Assembly (NCBI RefSeq): GCF_036711975.1
Contig: NC_091972.1
Coordinates: 27,905,001 to 27,969,000 of the forward strand
Length of the DNA: 64,000 nt
Direction of reading: 5' to 3'
DNA from: Onthophagus taurus
Lineage: Eukaryota > Arthropoda > Insecta > Coleoptera > Scarabaeidae
The number at the start of each line of letters is the position of its first letter. Position 1 is the first letter of the stretch. The notes beneath the pieces are model-generated. The model was not told the origin of the DNA, did not search any database, and saw nothing but the letters and a program-made list of their open reading frames with translations. The translations under genes were made by a program, and so were the position numbers. Below, one piece after another: positions 43,855 through 56,300 of the stretch.

Positions 43855-44970
43855 TTAATTCGAGTCTCCTGCGGTTCGGGTATTCACCGCAGGACGATAT
43901 GCGTTTAAAGAGTTCGTCTCATTGTACCTGTTATTTGCGGGAATTTGCGGTGATCTAGTAACCCGCGGGGGCGATTGTCGGCCCGTATAATTGTTATCGT
44001 TTACATTACGTCGCGGTTCGTTTTGATAATCTCGCTGTTGGTAATAAAAATTTCTTCGGTCGCGGTTGTTTACCTTATCGGATGAATGACCCTCTTGAAA
44101 ACTAACACGGCGTGGGAGGTCACGCCTTTGGTCGTAGTTCGGTTGCATTTTATTTGAAGGTAACCTACATTGTTTACTAATATGACCGGGTTTTCCGCAA
44201 TTATAACAATTAAACACGGTTGTCTGTGCATTACAAAATTTCGCAAAATGACCTGACTTTCCGCATCTGTAACATAATCTAGTAGTCGTATCCACCGCTC
44301 CTATATTAATTCGATTTGGACGATTTCGGTTTGTAGCCTGATTTAATTCTTCAAATGATGCGATCTCTTCCGCTTTATCTAGAGTTAAATCCGTTTCACG
44401 CATAAGTAACGTTCCTACCATTTGACTTAATTCACGTTTCATTCCCACTTTAAATTGACTTAGTGCTAATTCATTAATTTTTATAATAACTCCCGGTAAT
44501 TCTGCTGCTGTTACTTTCGCTTTGTCCTCCTCGATAATCTCATTCGCGATAGACTTTATACTGGTTACGTAAGACGACACGGATTCATCGTGTTTTTGGA
44601 ACGCGCGCATTAATTTCCCTAGTGCTTCTCCCGGTAATTTTCGCGGGGTAAACTTTTTAATTAATTTTTCCCGTAATTCTACATATGTGACCTGATTACT
44701 CTGTAAGTTTGTTTCCGCCTTATAAAATTTATAAGCCTCTCCACTCAATCGATACCTAACAATATGAAGCATTTGTGTTTCATTCCAATTATCTAAGATC
44801 GCACGTTGCTCTAACCTTTCAAAATACAGTTTAACATTTTCTCGACCTGAAAAAGATTCTACCGTTCCTGCTAACATTCCTAAAGAAATCGGTGTAACCA
44901 TCATTGGTGTTGTTAGAATAGAACCTTCAGCTTCGCCCGGAATTTCTGCTACGTTATCATCGGCGTTCAT
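43855..44970 (-). CDS. Gag of the Ty3 element
   Basis: 371 residues from Met at 44970 to TAA at 43855. The N-terminal two thirds have capsid-like helices (SGRENVKLYFERLEQ, RYRLSGEAYKFYK, YVELREKLIKKFTP, FQKHDESVSSYV), matching the gypsy Gag 'retrotrans_gag' fold. Two CCHC zinc knuckles follow: CYRCGKSGHFAKFC and CYNCGKPGHISKQC. The C-terminus is basic and Arg/Asn/Gln-rich. Gag forms the particle and binds the RNA. The last 18 codons overlap the pr-pol frame. Confidence 0.92.
   Translation of the reverse strand: MNADDNVAEIPGEAEGSILTTPMMVTPISLGMLAGTVESFSGRENVKLYFERLEQRAILDNWNETQMLHIVRYRLSGEAYKFYKAETNLQSNQVTYVELREKLIKKFTPRKLPGEALGKLMRAFQKHDESVSSYVTSIKSIANEIIEEDKAKVTAAELPGVIIKINELALSQFKVGMKRELSQMVGTLLMRETDLTLDKAEEIASFEELNQATNRNRPNRINIGAVDTTTRLCYRCGKSGHFAKFCNAQTTVFNCYNCGKPGHISKQCRLPSNKMQPNYDQRRDLPRRVSFQEGHSSDKVNNRDRRNFYYQQRDYQNEPRRNVNDNNYTGRQSPPRVTRSPQIPANNRYNETNSLNAYRPAVNTRTAGDSN
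43867..43909 (-). promoter_or_regulatory. -1 ribosomal frameshift signal between gag and pr-pol
   Basis: On the minus strand the heptamer TTTAAAC (43909-43903) is in the phase T TTA AAC relative to gag (codons for Leu-Asn). Eight bases later a hairpin forms from TCCTGCGGT (43894-43886) and ACCGCAGGA (43875-43867), a perfect 9-bp stem with a 10-nt loop. The -1 frame is open from here through protease. This is the classical layout of a programmed frameshift site. Confidence 0.9.
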
Positions 44971-45197
44971 AGTGATTAAGATTTTTATTATTTTTAATGA
45001 TAGTCACAAAATATTCACCTACTAACCCCTGCACGACAAAATTTATTACTTTATACGTACAAACAAAAGAATGATTGACAAAACATTAAAGAAAATTAAC
45101 TCGAAATCTTTAAATTTTGAAACACGAAATAGTAACAAAAACAAAATAAAAAAATAACAATTAGATTTTATTTCTACTTTTACATCAAATTGTGCCA

Positions 45198-45215
45198 ACC
45201 CCACACCTGACACCA
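45198..45215 (-). promoter_or_regulatory. Primer binding site
   Basis: Minus-strand TGGTGTCAGGTGTGGGGT begins 3 nt after the 5' LTR end. TGG at the start is complementary to the CCA end of a tRNA; the tRNA species was not assigned. Confidence 0.75.
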
Positions 45216-45218
45216 GTT

Positions 45219-46007
45219 TGTCACAAACTAGCTCTCGAGAAGTTCTCGTTTCCCGTAGTGGGTTTCCTAGCTAGGTCCACGGAGCGGCTCGCGTACCCAA
45301 CTGTCCACGCACTACCGTTTTCTTGATAGCTAGCAATGACTGAGTTAGGGTTTGGCACACTGCATTCGTTCACTTGAAAGCGAACGGCAGTAATTTGAAA
45401 TTAAGAATAAAAATAGATTGAAAGAAAACGAAATTTCACTGCTAAAGAATAAGTTTGCTTTATTTTTGAACAAGAACGTATTATATTATATATATAAAAA
45501 AAAACAACTGACAAAGATTTTAAAAAGTAAAAATTACATGACATAAGCTATTCAACAACATCATTACGGAATTTGCCGAGGTGGTTAGCAGGTTCAATGA
45601 GAAATCGGAAGTTTAAGATTTTAATAACGCTTACCCGTTTGTTAAAGTAAAATATTCATCGAAGAAAGAGAATCCAATTCAACGAATTTTATAACTAAAT
45701 TGCTATAAGTTCAAATCGCACGACTCGAATTTAAAAACACAACAAAAACTTTAATTTCCCGGTTTCGCCCGATGCTTTTCTGTTCCAATCCCGTAACCGA
45801 CTCCCCGATTTTTTCTTCATTTCTTCCCTGCTCCATCTACTCTAACTGCCACCTCGGCACATTCCTGCCAGAACCGCCTACGTAGTATTTAGTCTGGACC
45901 CTCGGTTCTCAAGACGCAACTTCGTAATTAAATTACAAAGTTCTGCCTGTATTGCGTTTTATTATTTTTTTTAATCGCTTTCGAATCCCAAAATGCGGTT
46001 TGTTACA
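45219..46007 (-). repeat. 5' LTR of macro-domain Ty3 element
   Basis: 789 bp, same termini and length as the LTR at 36060-36848. It contains the element's promoter by position; no TATA box was singled out. Confidence 0.92.
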
Positions 46008-46149
46008 CTTTGTATTATCGCTTGTTTGACATTTAATTAAGTTCGAGACATCCATGAATGTTTCCATAACAATCAATGTAATTTATTAAAAAAATATAAA
46101 AATTCTAAAAGTATGTATATTTTTATTCATGAAATAGTCTAGCCATATA

Positions 46150-47754
46150 CAGGGTGTCCCGCGACGATTGTACAAAACTGCATCAGCGTATTCTATGATC
46201 AAAAATAAACAAAAAAAGCCTAATAAACATAGGTCCGAAAATGGACCATTTTCGAGATATTCAAAGATTTAGTTTCATAAGTTGATATTGTTAACATCAT
46301 GAATTTAGATTTGTTTTTATAATAATTAAGTCATTACTATGATTACGATAAGTTGTCTAATCAAAAAAAAAATAGTAATAGCTGATGGAAATGTGTCGTT
46401 AGCAGCTCGTCATTACGCGCAAAGGTTCCCGAACAGACGATTGCGTAATAGTCACACCTTTAGCAGACTATTTCTCAGATTAAAAGAAACGGGAAGCGTA
46501 ACCCACAGCCATTCCACGGAGAGACATTACACAAGGCCGGTGGAATTAGAAGAAGCAGTTTTGAGATGAGTCGATGAAAATGCCTCAACCAGCATTAGAA
46601 GAATTTCTGCACAAGAAAACATTAACAAAACAACCGTTCACCGCATTTTAAGGGAGCAGTTGCTTTATCCTTATCATTACAACACCGTTCAAGCTCTAAC
46701 AGAAAATGATGGCGAAAAAAGAGAGATTTTTTGTAGGTGGGCCATACAGGAAGAGGTAGTAAACGTCGACTTTCCCATAAACATTGTATTTACGGATGAA
46801 GCAACATTTACACAAAGCGGAATTTTTAATATTCATAATGCGCACGTTTGGAGCGATGAAAATCCCCATGCAATACTAGAAACTCATCATCAGTGGCGAT
46901 TCAGTGTTAATGTATGGGCTGGAGTTATAGGTGATCAGTTATTAGGTCCATTTTTTCTTCCAAAGAGATTGACAGCCGATGCCTACATACATTTTTTACA
47001 AAATGACCTTACAGAGGCATTTGATGAATTACCTCAACAAATTCTAGAAGATTGCTACTTTATACACGATGGAGCACCAGCACATTATACACGCGCTACT
47101 CGACCATACTTAAATAACAGATTTGGCAATAAGTGGATTGGCCGAGGAGGTCCTGTCCCGTGGCCACCTCGTTCACCAGATTTAAATTCGTTAGATTTTT
47201 GGTTTTGGGGACATTTAAAACAAATTGTTTATTCTGAAGACGTTCAAAATGTGCAAGATTTGAAGAATAAAATTAGTAACGCATTTGACACAGTAAAACA
47301 AATTCCTGGTATCTTTGAACGCATTAGAAGTTCATTTAGAAAACGTATCCGTTTGTGTTTAGAAGTAAATGGTGCACATATTGAACATTTATTATAACAT
47401 GAATCTTTTCCAATTTGTTAAATATTCGTTGTTTTTATGCTGGTTGAACGATTTTCTTCGACAATCTTTGTTACTTGTTTTGTTAAATTATTAATGAACT
47501 GTATTAATTAACTTAATATTATATTATTATTTATTAAACTTTATCTTAACCATCGTAACCATGGTAATCATATAATTACTGCATCTAAATCGTTAGAATT
47601 AATGATGTTTACAATAGGTCAGCTTATGAAACTAAAACTTTGAATATCTCGAAATTGGTCCATTTTCGGACCTATGTTTATTAGACTTTTCTTGTCTGTT
47701 TTCGATCAGAGAATACGCTGATGCAGTATTGTACAATCGTTGCGGGACACTCTG
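46150..47754 (+). mobile_element. Mariner-like DNA transposon, near full length
   Basis: Inverted ends start CAGGGTGTCCCGCGACGATTG and its near-complement, with inverted similarity running about 150-200 bp inward (including AACATAGGTCCGAAAATGG). TA lies on both sides (46148-46149 and 47755-47756). It encodes one transposase on the plus strand, with a single in-frame stop. Confidence 0.85.
46339..47397 (+). pseudogene. Mariner-like transposase with one in-frame stop
   Basis: One frame runs from 46339 to 47397, broken only by TGA at 46567-46569. An N-terminal helix-turn-helix (NVSLAARHYAQRFPNRR) and a second one (STSIRRISAQENINKTTVHRIL) precede the catalytic domain: VFTDEATF, YFIHDGAPAHY and WPPRSPDLNSLDFW. 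The second and third Asp have 36 residues between them, near the DD37D group rather than classical DD34D. The first Met-containing codons are degenerate, so the true start is unclear. With the stop it is probably inactive, but only recently. Confidence 0.82.
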
Positions 47755-47756
47755 TA

Positions 47757-47881
47757 CAACACGACAATCGAAAATACTCGAATCTCGACGTATTGCCTTA
47801 AAAAACACCACTCGACCTTCGGTCTCGTGGTGTTTCAACCAATACGTCTCGTATTATCGAGTATTTTCGATCGTCTTGTTG
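47757..47881. mobile_element. 125-bp hairpin MITE sharing a TA with the mariner element
   Basis: CAACACGACAATCGAAAATACTC faces its near-complement ending CGTCTTGTTG; the middle is a second perfect stem (AACACCACTCGACCTTCGG / CTCGTGGTGTTT). TA on both sides (47755-47756 and 47882-47883). The left TA is also the right TA of the mariner-like element. Confidence 0.75.
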
Positions 47882-47883
47882 TA

Positions 47884-48114
47884 TAATATATGATTATACA
47901 ACTATATCCCCTAATCAATTTTCGTTTGATTTAATGTGTTTTTCCAAGGAAATTGACTTATTCATCACTCTGCCTCTACGTAAATCTGAGGGTGAGGGTA
48001 GACAGGGAACATACTAGAGGGTCTATTCGAATTATCCAGCGTAGTCGCAGATTGCTACAACTTCTGTAGTTTCAGAAAACGATTTTTCAATTAATATGTT
48101 CAATACTTGTCTGG
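47884..48114. other. Nothing recognised
   Basis: Short AT-rich spacer without gene or repeat features. Confidence 0.5.
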
Positions 48115-48402
48115 TCAACTGTAATTGTATGAATCTGAATCTAGTACAGATTCGAATATGAATCTAACTTCATCCACATATATATTTATCACATACTTTA
48201 CATAATAATCCCACTGATGAGCATCATCAACCTTTTGACGTTTTCCATTGCATGTTGTTTGTTGATGTCTCCGTAAGTTATCAGAAAGGGTGAACACTTT
48301 GTCACACACATCACATGTTAGCATTGTCACAGCAACATTACTGAAGAATGGCGAAAATAAAATTGTTCTTTCTATAATTTTACGTGCTTCTCTCAGGAGC
48401 AC
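48115..48402 (-). CDS. Small ORF with one zinc-finger-like motif (uncertain)
   Basis: 95 codons with LTCDVCDKVFTLSDNLRRHQQTTC, a single C2HC variant of the C2H2 finger (Cys-x2-Cys-x12-His-x4-Cys) in a good GEKP-less context. No other domain, no splice partners found. Such lone fingers occur at the start of insect transposon-derived proteins, so this may be a transposon or gene fragment. Confidence 0.35.
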   Translation of the reverse strand: MLLREARKIIERTILFSPFFSNVAVTMLTCDVCDKVFTLSDNLRRHQQTTCNGKRQKVDDAHQWDYYVKYVINIYVDEVRFIFESVLDSDSYNYS

Positions 48403-49825
48403 TAACTAATTTTGCGAACTTGACTCAATTTGTATATATTGTGAACTTGATAAGGTTGGAGGGTGGTAACAATATGTATTTATGGTGGCTGTTGCATTAT
48501 TACGCTGAAGGTTAAGGGGGCACCCCCCTTCATTTCAATGTACCCATTGGCGAACTTACTACTTTTCGTGTTTGAAGATATCAGCAGGAATGTCATCGGT
48601 TGGGTTCAGAAGAAGATACAAAAAAAAAATTTTGTATGTTGAAAAGAAAAAATAAGTTTTGTGTGAAGTGTCGTAAGTTAGAGAAACTCATTTTGAAAAA
48701 CCATCTATATTACACACTCCGCAAACTTTCCCTGAGGCTGTTGTGACGAGTTTCACGCATCGTTCAACGGCTTATGTGTGAACTGGAAATTGTGTATTAC
48801 ATCCCAATTAGGGGATAACTCTTAACACTCCAATAGTCGCATGTCATCTAAGAGATGACGTAGACAGTCTGTCTGGACTAATCAGTTAATACTTTTGCAT
48901 GCATTGAATAGTCATCTTAGAGATGACTCTTGTAATAACCGGAGGCGCGATTACTGCAGTGTTAATAGTGCAGGAGAAGATATTATTATTCTCCATCCAG
49001 TTAATTATTTCCATGTAGTTTTGAGACTCGAAATTGAATTTTGGCGGCATGAACGTTCTAACAGTTTTTCTCATTTTGTCTAACCGCCTCGCTTGCAGGA
49101 CCTCTCTGATTTGTACGATCTTGTATCATGGCTAACATTAAACGTACGTAAATCATCAAGTTTTGGCCCATTTGTAAGCATTTACTTGTTTCAATATTAA
49201 ACTACCTTGGCCTGTAACAAAATAAATGCAACTATTTTTTCAAGTTTAGGTGTGAGTTTTCAGATTCAATAGCTGTTGCGCTAGCGGAAGATCTTAATAT
49301 ACATATAGATACCATATTTTGATTTTGTAGCTAATTTTATACCCAACTTTGAAGTCCTATAACTCCTCAGGGGTACAGCTTAGTATAGAGATAAGTTGCG
49401 TTAAATCATCTTAATTTATTGTCCTCTACATGTCCCTGCTCTGTGTCGGTTGTTATGTGAATTACCCTGTATATTGAGAGTGGAGATAATTTTAATAAGA
49501 AATGTTAAAGTAACAGGTGTTTTGAAAATAATTTGCTTTGATTATAGTAATGTAATTAATAAATATGAGAAATTACATGTTAAATAATAAATAGTGTGGT
49601 TTAAATATTTTAATTTGGAAGTAGTTTTTTAAGTTTTCTTCATGAACAAAGGTCAGAATTTAATTATTTGTTAATGTAACAATTTTATTTAAAATAATGT
49701 GATTTGGTTGTTTTGATGAATATTATGATGAAAATAAAACAGCCAAAGTTGATAAAACACAGCTTATTGTTTTCTTTTATATAATTTTAAATAATACAAT
49801 GTATTAATAACGACGTATACCTGAA
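48403..49825. other. Gene-free region 3' of the papilin-like gene
   Basis: AT-rich sequence. CATCTAAGAGATGACGTAG (48844) and TCATCTTAGAGATGACTC (48912) form two related short blocks, and ATTACCCTGTATAT near 49462 looks like an isolated transposon end. No gene seen. Confidence 0.4.
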
Positions 49826-49850
49826 CACACATTTTTTATACAGTTTAATC

Positions 49851-50165
49851 TTTATTGTTTCAAATAATAATAGAATATATATACATGATTCGCTTAGATT
49901 GATTGCACAGACATAATAGCGGGTCATTGTGAACTTACACAGGACAAAATTACTACAATTACAATATCAGTTATAATTAAATATCTATATTACAAAGTGT
50001 CGCGATTTACATCCGTTGACGATGATTGACTTACAAAAAGAACAAAAAAGAGGACTATAGGTAACAATCTTATAAAAATAGATTCTTGGGGCTTTTACTT
50101 AGTTCTGTTAATGATGGCAAATCATAGCTTTATCATTCGGACTAGGGTTTTTTAATCATTCTCCG
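49851..50165 (-). other. 3' untranslated region of the papilin-like gene with AATAAA
   Basis: The stop codon is at 50166-50168 on the minus strand. A canonical AATAAA (plus-strand TTTATT at 49851-49856) lies about 310 bp downstream, so the transcript probably ends near 49,830. Confidence 0.6.
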
Positions 50166-50353
50166 TTAAACTAAATTGCTATCTATAAGAGATGCAGGTT
50201 GGTCGCCTTGTAGCTCATTCAATTGACCCGCTTCCGTACAAGATTTACAACAGAATTTCGCATAATAGGCATGGTTGCAGAATTTTCCCGTCACAATCAG
50301 TTTACAATTGGCAAAGAATGCGTTATCTGTGCAATTTGCTGGAATCAGTTGAC
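50166..50353 (-). CDS. Papilin block 7: PLAC domain and C-terminus
   Basis: The last exon encodes [19 protein letters not shown] and [12 protein letters not shown], the six-Cys PLAC (protease and lacunin) module that closes papilin, lacunin and several ADAMTS proteins, then a short tail ending at TAA (50166-50168). Confidence 0.9.
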
Positions 50354-53300
50354 CTAAAAAATATGAAATGAAAGATTATTTTTGATATGTTAAATTCTAT
50401 AACTGACCTCTAATTAAAACGGGAGTTGTACTTGTTGCTGAACTATGCTCATTTTTCGCCTCGCATCGGTATTCACCACTATCCGATTCCGTTGCTTTTC
50501 TTATAATCAATCGATAATTCGCCGTTATTTCAATACGATCGTTCGGATAAATCGGCCCTCCATCTTTGTACCACTGAACGTGCGGTAATGGATATCCATC
50601 AACATTACAAGGAATATGGATGTCGGTGTTTAATGGGAACTTCGTATCTTTTAATGTGATGTTCGCTGTTACAGGAACTAAATAAAAATAATAATGTTAA
50701 TAACAAATTGTTAGTAGATCATTTTAAAAGGCATCGGCAATTTTAAAAAGTTTTAGAAACGAACTTAGAGCCCTTTTAAAAATTTCCGATTTAATCAATG
50801 TTTCATAGCTAAAGCATTTTTATTTCATACAAGCAAGCAATGTTCACAATTCAAGTTTATTTACAAGCAGTTTTAAGAATTTCGAACATTTACCTATTCT
50901 AGGTCTAGGTCTTGGAGTAGTAGTAGTAGTTGTTATAATACTAGTAGTGGTAGGAACAGGACGATAAGTAGAAGGAGTAAACCCAACAGTGGGTCGATTG
51001 GGTCTAAAAGGATACATAGGATGAGGTGTAACGTCTGGCTTTTTCGGTCGATCGATAACATATTTCATATATTTCTTATCATTGGCATCTGTACTATAAA
51101 CTGGACCCAAAGCTTGAACGGTTACCGACCAAGTCGATGCTTTTCCAATTCCATTATAAGCCTGACAGGTGTAGATACCTAAATTTCGCAATCTCACTGC
51201 GTTAATAAATAATGAACTATCTTTGTTGATGGTAAATTCTTCCGTTTTCATTGGAATTAGCTCGGCATCCTTGAACCATGCTACCGCAGAGCTTGGATAG
51301 CCGTATACGTAACAATTTAACGTAGCTGGTGAGCCTAAGGTAACTGTTACACTGGCGAGGCTTGGATCGTCTAGAATTCGTGCGGGACCTTCTACTGGGT
51401 CTAAGTTTATTAAGAAAGGTAGAAGAAGAAAGTTAGTAAAAATAAAAACAGAAAAAGTTAAGAATTAAATCGAAAAAAGAAAATTAATCACCAATATAAG
51501 ATAATTAAATTAATACTGTACAAACAATTAGATTTTTAAGTTGAAAAATAAAAGTCTTACCTTCAACGACCAGTCTAATTTCTTTTGTTAATGGCCGTCC
51601 AATTTTGTTGTCTGCAGTACAAAGGTACAATCCTGAGTCCGTTTTGTAAAGAGAAATAATTTGAAGTGCCGCACCATCTAATGTTAACCTATACCTTGGT
51701 TCTGTTCCATCAATCTTGAAAGAAATTTTACAATCAAAATAAGTACTTATTAAACAATATAGGCTATTTGGGAAATTCGAATTTAACTAATCAACTTAAA
51801 TAACCTATTCTAATTAAAATGATGTCACGGTTTAAAGTGTAAAAGTATATTTCAAGTGTTAGGGTTACTTTAAGAACGTTCTTTATAACAGGATGTAGAG
51901 TGGGTTAAAAATAATTGATTGTTCATTACAAACAGAAGTCTCTTATATCAGCATAAATAAAAAGGATTGGTGCTATTCAAAAGATAGCGAAATCTAAGTA
52001 AGTAGAATGACGTTTAAAGTTTATGTAATTTATGGTAGAATAATTAAATTCAAGAGTATGTACAAGTGTAAAGAAGCAGATGTAACCAAAGTACTACCAT
52101 TTTGCCAAGTACTACGATACATTTTTTTCATTTTAAGTACAATGATACATTTTTGCGTCCATATCTCATATTTCCATGTAAAATTTTTAAGTTGTTTATG
52201 CTTAAAAGAGCTCCAGGGTTGAATGGTGTCGTGCAGCCAACTGGTTGAAACAATGCTGATAATTTTCTTAAATATATTAACACTTTACCAGATAAGTGCA
52301 TGGCATTAAAGATATAATAGACAACCTAAAAGGACTACCTCCTCATTTCTGCAATCATTACAAGTGAGTTATTTGTTTCCATTCAAAACTTGAATCATTC
52401 TGGTACTCCTATGTCTACTTCTGATAACACAGATGTGGTCGGCATTGCTTTTGCTTAATCAATCTGCCATTTCTGGACAGTTGAATTTAGAAGAAGCATT
52501 AGAAGTAAAATTCGAAATAGAAAGCCTAACTGAATATACATAATACTGCGTTTTAGCAGAGTAAACATGTAATTATATTCCATTAATCCAAGCAAAAAAA
52601 GAAATTAAAGAACGTTGAATAAAGTTTCTAAAAGCAGTTATTAAGACTAACAAGATTTCACGAATAACAGTATTGCTGAATTGTTAGCATTCATGTACTA
52701 TGAAGATAAATTTGTTGTTGAAGAATTTATTCAGCAACAATATTTAAAAATCTTACTACAACTGTATTTAACAACGATGATTGTTGAAGATGATAGGTGA
52801 CAAGAAGAAACCGAATAACAGATAATTTTCCATGCTACTTCTTGCAACTTTGAGATTAATCAGCGTAATTTCAAACATTTTCATGTAACGTAGAGTCTGG
52901 TCAGAGTAAATCCAAATATTTACTTGCAGTTTAAATCGGAATAGTATGATTCCAAGCCTGTTCGTGAATCTGAAATGGATGCAATCTAATATTCGATTTG
53001 ACTGTAAAGTTGCAGAGTGTAACTTTCGATTTGTTGCTGAAGTCTAAAACAGTTCCGAACTTCTTTTTACAGTTTATAGCGTGATTCCAGAATTTCTTCT
53101 ATCAAACTACAGTTTAGCCAGTCTAGTTCTTACGATTTTCATGCATTTAAATTTTGGCCAGTGTAATTTCATAAATTAAATTTCATTATTTCTCCTGATG
53201 GAAACTGTAACTAACTATAAATTTTGAAAAATATTCTTTATTTTTTGATTATAAATTATTGCGTTTAAAAAGAAACATCGTTTTTATATCACAAAAACTA

Positions 53301-56300
53301 TTATGTTGTATTACAATTATTCATTCTGTGTATTTTGAAATCTGCCAGTCTTTATTCCCAGACTAGTGCAAATCCAAATGGAATAAGTCTTGAATGAAGA
53401 TGATATCTTGAATAGCACTTTTAGACAAAAAATCTGAACCTGCTGATACAAAGAGGAGTACTAGTTGACATCATAAACATAATACATAAATTCAACATTA
53501 ACAACACGACTAAAGTAAAGCCCAGAAAAAAATTAACTGAAGACATCCTCGAACGAAGTGGCATCCGACAAGGTGAAATCCACATCACATTTTTGTTCAC
53601 TTTCTTAATGGGTAAAATATCGAGAAAATGATAACCGAACCTAGGATACAAAATAGGCCAAAAGAAAATGTGCATAATATGCTATATGCTTAAAGCGAGC
53701 GGATACCTAACCATGATATGTTCTACTTCAAAAACTGAATGCATGCTGGTAGCAATGGAGACAATAAGATACAAGCTGGTAGTCAACAACACCCTATCGA
53801 ACAAGTCATGGAGTTCCTCCTTGTGTGTGCACATCTCAACTACTCACGATCCCGCAATGGACCTGAGAAGTCATATGAATAAAGTGTCTGCAATTTCACG
53901 ACATACTGTTTCGTAGAACAAATTCATGTATATGGATAGTAAAGCACAGATATATTAAACTACAAAGAAAAAGATTAAAAGTTTAATTACAATTGAATCT
54001 AAATTACACATCGGGTCTAAATGCAATCTTTTCGGGAAATCCTCTCTTCCTCATAAGAACCGTGTAAAAATTATTGTTTTGGTCACTAAGAATATTTCTT
54101 AGTAGGTGTAAGAGAGATAAGCAAATTTGTCTGAACATGGCTAGATAAATCAACACGTCAGTTAAGCAAATGGCGATAAATTTGTATGACTTTGATTATG
54201 AGACGGTGATACAATTATACTGCTTTTATCGCTATATTGCCATTAACATGTACTGATTAAAAATTTGATAAGCAGAGTAACTAATTTGAACGTTTGTTAT
54301 TATTTAAAATTATTTCTCTTGCTGAAAACCTTAAGTTTAGTAAACGTTATTCATTTAACACTGTAACTACTAAAACAGGTACTTGAATATCTACTCATAA
54401 CGTGTTATAGTTAAAATAATTGGACATGGGCATCAAAGGAATATCATGAATTACTTCTGTATTTAGAAAGTTACGTAAAAAATGGTTCTTTTGACATGAC
54501 CTTACCATTAAATCACCTCTCTTCCATGAAATAGTGGGATTTGGATTTCCAGAAATGGCACATCTTAACATCACGTAATCACCTTCACCAGCGGTTATTT
54601 CCGGTTGGAATTCACTTTCGATAATTTGAGGAGGGTAATCTAAGTAAATAAATAAGCAATTTTATAATTAACACGCCCCTCTCTTCAAGTCACCAACTTC
54701 TTACAATGAGATGGAATAGATGGAATTTCTGTGATTGGTGGTATTTGATAAGAAGGTGTCTTAAGTTCTGCAGGAGGTGTGACATCATCAATTGGTCTAA
54801 TACATTGAGTTCCACATCCGTTCGAGCAACACTTCAATATCGAAGGACACTGGGCGTCAGTGTAACATTCTCTGTCGCAAGCATTTGTGTGTTGTGGTAT
54901 AGGTGGACATTCGCCAGATTTATTAACTAGAAACGGGAAAATATATTTAACTTTAAGGTTTATCAGAATAATAACACATACACTCTCTGCATACTCCAAT
55001 AAAGTTGGCATCATTTCCATCTGTTTTATGTAGATTCACTTCAACTACACATAGGGATCTATCTGGACATAAAAATCCTTCACATGGATCATCGCATTTA
55101 CAACGATTACATTGATTGTCATCAACATAAGCTTTAACTCCATACGGACAGTCCATCTTTTTACATTGATCAGTGTAAATTTGGCATGGGTTTTCCATTG
55201 ATGTTGGTTCCTGATGTGTTGGTGGATGAGCTAGAAATTAGGAAAGCAGAAATATTTTAGATTTGGTTTAAAATAGTCACTATAGTTAAACATATTATAT
55301 TTTATGCGACAAAGTTAAAGAGGTGATAATTTGTAGAAAATTATTTGTAATGTTATAATTTTATGAAACTGTCCTTAATTTTTGATAGAGTTCCATACAA
55401 CTCCCTCTTAAATTTGTCGCATTTATACTGAATCACTCTGTAAGTACTAAGATAAATACACTTAAAATAAAAGATTGCGTATTATTGTTATAAAAAAAGC
55501 GATGAAGCTGCAGCAGTAGTAATTCGCCCAGAAAACTTACGATGGTAGACGGGGGTCATATATTCCTGACACGTTTCCTGACACTCCTGCAAACTTGTAA
55601 ACCTATTAAAGTTACCACCACATCCGCTGTATATGAAAACCATGCATTCGCCTCTAGCTTCATCAAAGAACCATCTCTTATGATCACCGTTCTGACAATT
55701 ACCAATTGCGGCAGGTAAGAGGCATATTTCTGTAGAGGTGTGTTATTTTTTATATATATTTACATAAATTAACAATATGTACATATTTACAAAGGGGCAA
55801 CATCGTTTGGAATTTTATTATATTCAGGCGGAGTAATCGCAATTACTTTTCTAAGATTTAGTACTTACCGCTGCTTGGTTTTTCCGGTTTTTCTTCTTCC
55901 CTTGCAACACAAATAGCTTGACACTCTTCTGCTGTACTAAATCTATTTCCGTTTCCTTCGCAACCACCATAATAAAACGGTGCGCATTGACCAATTGACG
56001 TATCGAAGAAGAATTTAGGAAGTAGAGCACGACATGGACCTACATCTTTAGGTAAACTACACACATCTAAAAACAAAAATTTAGGTTTTAAAATAATTTA
56101 ATAATACTTGCGTTGTATTAATATTTACCTTGTCCTCTAAAGGTTCCGCATTGTCGTTCACATTGTTCTGCTGTGTTGTATCTATTTGCGTTTCCTCCAC
56201 ATCCGGTATAAGTGAAAGCTAAACATTTACCAGTTCTTGCCTCATAATAATATGCAGGGATGTTATCGGTACAATTGCTAAACCCTTGGTCAATAGGTTT

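Larger units (their letters stand above)
36060..46007 (-). mobile_element. Ty3/gypsy element with macro domain in pol and env relic, near-intact
   Basis: 9,948 bp bounded by two 789-bp LTRs, which look identical wherever compared, and a 4-bp duplication CTTT (36056-36059 and 46008-46011). On the minus strand the order is 5' LTR, primer binding site, gag, -1 frameshift signal, protease, a TGA, then RT-RNase H-macro-integrase, env-like remnant, polypurine tract and 3' LTR. The equal LTRs imply recent insertion. Gag and pol are open except for one TGA; env is damaged. A macro domain in this position is not a standard part of Ty3 elements. Confidence 0.92.

Noticed and set aside
48844..48930. Inverted repeat CATCTAAGAGATGACG / TCATCTTAGAGATGAC as a MITE
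   Set aside because: The blocks are short and in mixed orientation, with no target duplication.
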